A stretch of 59,958 bases of DNA. Source: Mucilaginibacter arboris. GTDB lineage: Bacteria; Bacteroidota; Bacteroidia; Sphingobacteriales; Sphingobacteriaceae. The position numbers were made by a program, and so were the translations under genes. The stretch spans positions 1 through 59,958 of the forward strand of contig NZ_WPIK01000019.1 in assembly GCF_009754915.1 (NCBI RefSeq), given 5' to 3'. Of the stretch, positions 56,545-59,958 are shown piece after piece (within the stretch, counting starts at the first letter, position 1; each line of letters opens with the position of its first letter). The notes beneath the pieces are model-generated. The model did no database searches. It was given only the letters and a program-made list of their open reading frames with translations, and had not been told where the DNA came from.

Positions 56545-58230
56545 ATGAAAAACGTTTGCCTCTTTTTATTGCTTTTTTTTCTTGTCTTAACGTCAGCTTT
56601 CTCCCAAAATAACCCGCCGAACAATAAGAATTTATGGTATAAAAACAGCATCATCTATAATTTGGATGTACGTACTTTTAAGGATAGCAATGGTGATGGT
56701 TACGGGGATTTTAAAGGATTAACTTCTAAGCTGGATTATTTAAAAAATTTAGGCGTTGAGATAATCTGGCTTTCGCCTTTTCAGCCTTCTCCGCTTTTAG
56801 ATGATGGTTACGACATCACCAATTTTTTTGGCATCGACCCAAAATGCGGCACAAAAAAAGATTTTGACGAATTTATGCAGCAGGCAAAAGCACACCATGT
56901 TCGGGTAATTATGGATATGGTGCTTAATCATACCTCCAACCAGCATCAATGGTTTCAGCAAGCCGAAAACAGCGATACTTCCAAATATCATTTCTGGTAT
57001 GTTTGGACGAAAACCCGTCCGAAAGATTATAACAAAGGCATGGTTTTTCCGGGGGTCCAAAAAGAAATATGGTCCTTAGACCCCAAATTGAATGAATATT
57101 ACTATCACCGTTTTTACAAGTTTCAGCCCGATTTAAACTACGATAACCCTATGGTTAAAGCAGAAGCATATCATATTTTAGGTTACTGGCTGAAGCAGGG
57201 AATGGATGGTTTTCGTTTGGACGCCGTGCCTTTTATTATTGAAGAAATGCGGCCGGGAGCAAAAAACCTGGGCCACGATTTTGATTTCATCACCCAGATG
57301 CGCCACTATGTACAAGCACAAAAACCAGATGCTTTTTTATTGGGTGAAGCCAATGTGCTGCCAAAGGAAAACCAGGATTATTTTGGTAAAAAAGGGGAAC
57401 GCATGCAAATGCTGTTTAACTTTTTTGCTAACCAGCACCTTTTTTATGCTTTAGCAACCGGTAAGTTAGATGAGTATAAAAAAGCTTTACAAGAAACCGA
57501 TAATATTCCGCCTGCCTCTCAATGGGCAAATTTTTTGCGGAACCACGATGAAGTAGATTTGGGCCGGTTAAGCAATGCACAACGCGAGCAGGTTTATCAA
57601 AAAATGGGTCCGCAAAAAAACATGCAGTTATATAACAGAGGAATCAGGCGGCGGCTCACTACGATGTTGCATAACTCTTTACAATTAAAAATGGCGTACA
57701 GCCTGTTGTTTTCTTTGCCGGGAACACCTGTCATGCGTTATGGCGATGAAATTGGAATGGGAGATGATTTAAACTTAAAAGAACGCTTGTCCGTAAGAAC
57801 GCCAATGCAATGGTCGGATGAAAAAAATGCAGGGTTTACAAATGCAGCAAAACCTTTCCGTCCGGTAATTAGTCAGGGTGAATACAATTACCACTTGGTT
57901 AATGTGGCAACAGAGCAAAAAGAGCCAAAATCATTATACAACTGGATGGCAAAACTGATAAAAATAAGAAAAACCTGCCCCGAATTTAGTTTTGGAGAAT
58001 GGGAAATTATTCCTTCCGGTTCGCCTGAAATCCTGGCTATTCAATATAATTATCTTGGAAAAACATTAATCACCTTACATAATTTCAGCAATAAAAGTGA
58101 GCAAGCAATGCTTTCTTTATCGCCCAAAAAACTAACCGATCTGCTGGAAAATAACACGAATAGCACGATAAACGGTAAATTTAAAACGGCTTTAAATGGT
58201 TATAGCTTTAAATGGTACCGTTTGAATTAG
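56545..58230 (+). CDS. Secreted GH13 alpha-amylase-family enzyme (trehalose synthase-like)
   Basis: 561 aa. Signal peptide MKNVCLFLLLFFLVLTSAFSQ, then a GH13 barrel: WYKNSIIYNLDVRTFKDSNGDGYGDFKGL, MDMVLNHTS, nucleophile D226 in GFRLDAV, acid/base E268 in LLGEAN, D335 in FLRNHDEVD, and GTPVMRYGDEIGMGDDL. A beta-sandwich domain ends the protein. The sequence around the catalytic sites resembles trehalose synthase/GH13 subfamily-16 enzymes, but secretion argues for an extracytoplasmic alpha-glucan or disaccharide role. Confidence 0.88.
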   Translation: MKNVCLFLLLFFLVLTSAFSQNNPPNNKNLWYKNSIIYNLDVRTFKDSNGDGYGDFKGLTSKLDYLKNLGVEIIWLSPFQPSPLLDDGYDITNFFGIDPKCGTKKDFDEFMQQAKAHHVRVIMDMVLNHTSNQHQWFQQAENSDTSKYHFWYVWTKTRPKDYNKGMVFPGVQKEIWSLDPKLNEYYYHRFYKFQPDLNYDNPMVKAEAYHILGYWLKQGMDGFRLDAVPFIIEEMRPGAKNLGHDFDFITQMRHYVQAQKPDAFLLGEANVLPKENQDYFGKKGERMQMLFNFFANQHLFYALATGKLDEYKKALQETDNIPPASQWANFLRNHDEVDLGRLSNAQREQVYQKMGPQKNMQLYNRGIRRRLTTMLHNSLQLKMAYSLLFSLPGTPVMRYGDEIGMGDDLNLKERLSVRTPMQWSDEKNAGFTNAAKPFRPVISQGEYNYHLVNVATEQKEPKSLYNWMAKLIKIRKTCPEFSFGEWEIIPSGSPEILAIQYNYLGKTLITLHNFSNKSEQAMLSLSPKKLTDLLENNTNSTINGKFKTALNGYSFKWYRLN

Positions 58231-58251
58231 CGCCGAAAATATATCTTGACT

Positions 58252-58276
58252 GATGCTTCTTTTAGCAGGTAAAAAT
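58252..58276 (+). repeat. Short interspersed repeat
   Basis: GATGCTTCTTTTAGCAGG followed by TAAAAAT, 21 nt after the GH13 gene. Confidence 0.8.
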
Positions 58277-58377
58277 ATTGGCAGCATTAAAAGCAAGATA
58301 CTGATTCGTTGAATTTAACAAAAAATAAGATTGTACCTTTATACAGCAAAAATTGAAATATTAACCCTAAAACCGTT

Positions 58378-59520
58378 GTGCTATTGAATAAAATTGTACC
58401 TCCTGATGCCAAATGGGCCTTTGCCTTAATTACGCTGATTGCCTTAGGGTTTTTAATTATTGAAGGGAAGTTTATTCTTTGTCCGCTGGTTTTTGCCATG
58501 CTGTTCTCCCTGTTACTGCTTCCGGTTGGCAAGTACCTCGAAGAAAAATGGAAGCTGCACCGCAGCGCAGCTTCTATGGGCGCTGTTTTATTAATGCTGG
58601 CAATTGTTGCGCTGGTTTTATACCTGGTGGCTTCGCAAATTGCCGATTTGCTGGATGACTGGCCTCAGCTTCAATCGCAATTAACCAGTTCGTATTACCA
58701 CTTGGTAGATTGGATCAAGACCAACTTCCATATAACTGCACGTCGACAAATGAATATTGTGCATAGTGCAACCAGCAAAATTTCTGATACGAACAGTGGT
58801 GATGCCATTAGTGTTACTGTGCTCACGGCATCTTCCGTTCTGATTTTCTGGGTTTTTGTTGTTATTGATACCTTCTTTCTGCTTTTTTACCGAAAACTGC
58901 TGCTGCAATTTTTAATCGCGATTTTTAAAAAGGAAAATGCCATAGCTGTTTACGAAGTAGTAGAACGCATTAAATACATGGTCAGTAAATATATTACCGG
59001 TTTATTACTCGAAATGATGGTTATTTCTACCATTTGCTGTACTGTTTTTTTAATTGGCGGCGTTCGGTATGCTTTATTGCTTGGGCTAATTACCGGGCTT
59101 TTTAACGTTATCCCTTATATTGGCATTGCAACAGCTTTGCTTATAAATGTGCTGATTACTTTAAGCACCACAGCCGCCATAAGCAAAATTCTTTTAGTGA
59201 TTGTAACCATCGTTATCATTCATTTGATTGATAGTAACATTTTGCTGCCGATGATTGTTGGTTCACAGGTTCGCATCAATGCTTTGATTACCATTCTCGG
59301 TGTTATTTTGGGTGAAATGTTGTGGGGGATTCCGGGCATGTTTTTATCAATTCCAACCATTGCCATCCTGAAAATTATTTTTGACCGGGTCGAAAGTTTA
59401 CAACCCTGGGGATTATTATTGGGTGATGAAATTATCCCGGAAAAGGAAATTGAAACCAAGGTTTTTGTGGAGGAAGAGGAAATTGCTTCAAAAACTGAAG
59501 CCAAGACGTTAGAAAGCTAA
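58378..59520 (+). CDS. AI-2E family (TqsA/PerM-type) permease
   Basis: 380 aa integral membrane protein with ~8 helices and the family blocks PLVFAMLFSLLLLPVGKYLEEKW, LLLGLITGLFNVIPYIGIATALLINVL, DSNILLPMIVGSQVRINALITILGVILGEMLWGIPGMFLSIPTIAILKIIFD. The start is GTG at 58378 or TTG at 58384; no ATG fits. A charged glutamate-rich C-terminal tail follows. Members export or transport small molecules or ions; the substrate here is unknown. Confidence 0.85.
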   Translation: MLLNKIVPPDAKWAFALITLIALGFLIIEGKFILCPLVFAMLFSLLLLPVGKYLEEKWKLHRSAASMGAVLLMLAIVALVLYLVASQIADLLDDWPQLQSQLTSSYYHLVDWIKTNFHITARRQMNIVHSATSKISDTNSGDAISVTVLTASSVLIFWVFVVIDTFFLLFYRKLLLQFLIAIFKKENAIAVYEVVERIKYMVSKYITGLLLEMMVISTICCTVFLIGGVRYALLLGLITGLFNVIPYIGIATALLINVLITLSTTAAISKILLVIVTIVIIHLIDSNILLPMIVGSQVRINALITILGVILGEMLWGIPGMFLSIPTIAILKIIFDRVESLQPWGLLLGDEIIPEKEIETKVFVEEEEIASKTEAKTLES

Positions 59521-59583
59521 GTTGTTTGGAATAAATAAAAAGTTGCGATTTGTAAATAGAACAATTCAGAGAAAATATTAGAG

Positions 59584-59958
59584 ATGAAACCTGTTTTTTT
59601 AATTCTGTCTTTTTTGCTTATAAGTCTATTAATACAAAAAAACCAATTAAGCCTTCTAAGGCTGGAAAGTTTATTGGAAAAACAATTTCGATTAAAGGAT
59701 ACGTTCATAATATCAAATCTAATTCAAAATCTCATACATTGTCGTTGGAACTTAGTGATCGAAGTAATACGAAAGAAGTATTAACACTCATCGTTCATAA
59801 AAAGAATTTTTCAAAAAATTACAATCGTTTTTATAAAAATCTAAAAAATCAGACGATTGATTTTACAGGTAGAGTTAAAAAAACAAATGGAAGGAATGTT
59901 GTATTTACAGAAGCAGACACGCTTAAAATTAATTTTGAAATTGAAGTTGTGCAGCAAT
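59584..59958 (+). pseudogene. Frameshifted secreted OB-fold-like protein, cut by window end
   Basis: ATG at 59584 begins MKPVFLILSFLLISLLIQ, a signal peptide. After C-AAAAAAA-CC (59636-59642) this frame is lost. The +1-shifted frame reads TKKPIKPSKAGKFIGKTISIKG.. HTLSLELSDRSNTKEVLTLIVHK.., YKNLKNQTIDFTGRV and VVFTEADTLKI to the window end. One extra A would fuse signal peptide and domain (IQKKPIKPSKAG). The beta-rich pattern suits an OB fold. Full length unknown. Confidence 0.55.

Noticed and set aside
56636-56660. Repeat-like sequence in the GH13 gene (TATAAAAACAGCATCATC)
   Set aside because: Encodes the conserved WYKNSIIY start of the GH13 barrel.
1-59958. CRISPR arrays, rRNA and tRNA genes
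   Set aside because: No regularly spaced repeat-spacer pattern and no recognisable rRNA or cloverleaf with the usual T-arm motif was seen; tRNA absence was judged by eye only and should be confirmed with a dedicated scan.

Overview
The window reads as a chromosome segment of a Bacteroidota bacterium, most like a Sphingobacteriaceae (Pedobacter/Mucilaginibacter-type) relative. This rests on low-GC sequence, a GLPGLI-family protein next to a TonB-type outer-membrane barrel, a DUF3822 protein, NamZ/DUF1343, many SPI/SPII signal peptides and TAnnTTTG-type -7 promoter elements. The genus is inference. No rRNA, tRNA, CRISPR array, transposase or integrase gene was seen.

Layout. 0.1-5.3 kb: serine hydrolase; an HxlR regulator divergent from NmrA/DoxX genes; a Tet(X)-like FAD monooxygenase with an AraC regulator. 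5.8-9.4 kb: Q/N-rich secreted protein, CDP-alcohol phosphatidyltransferase plus GtrA, alpha/beta hydrolase. 9.6-13.9 kb: GalU-like enzyme followed by a 1111-residue GHMP-kinase-like/UDPGP fusion. 14.0-14.9 kb: a two-gene cassette of a 20-residue-repeat protein and a PD-(D/E)XK-like protein. 15.0-19.7 kb: GLPGLI protein, TonB-type barrel and a lipoprotein. 19.8-22.3 kb: small stress/envelope proteins (DUF2382, DUF937). 22.6-23.3 kb: toxin-antitoxin remnant broken by a MITE-like element. 23.3-32.4 kb: clpB, histidine kinase, RecD-like helicase, rsmD, higBA, coaD, NUDIX. 32.5-44.4 kb: pyrE, msrA, thioesterase, GT9, fmt, namZ, FtsX-type permease, SDR, J-domain protein, hydrolase, GH5. 44.5-47.1 kb: two pseudogenes, two small minus-strand genes and a nearly 1 kb gene-free stretch with a second MITE-like copy. 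47.2-50.8 kb: ppa, 2H phosphoesterase, then a toxin-antitoxin-rich islet next to the 3' end of carA. 50.8-59.9 kb: carA, panB, purE/purK, icd, GH13 enzyme, AI-2E family permease and a frameshifted secreted protein cut by the window end.

The most unusual feature is a very abundant short repeat of about 25 bp (consensus half GATGCTTCTTTTAYC followed by a TAAAAAT-type tail; variant GATGCTGTTTTTATC). About 35-40 copies lie in both orientations at gene ends throughout the window. Some form hairpins or supply stop codons, and some lie inside reading frames. The same short repeat sits inside larger composite repeats: a 217/331-bp element with 19-bp terminal inverted repeats, a roughly 180-bp repeat at 5.4 and 49.5 kb, and a roughly 60-bp repeat present three times around 48.4-50.7 kb. 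At least one composite element has landed inside a gene.

Metabolically the window carries scattered housekeeping steps: pyrimidine (pyrE, carA), purine (purK, purE), pantothenate/CoA (panB, coaD), the TCA cycle (icd), pyrophosphatase and translation initiation (fmt). Between them lie accessory regulators, envelope proteins and decaying toxin-antitoxin loci.
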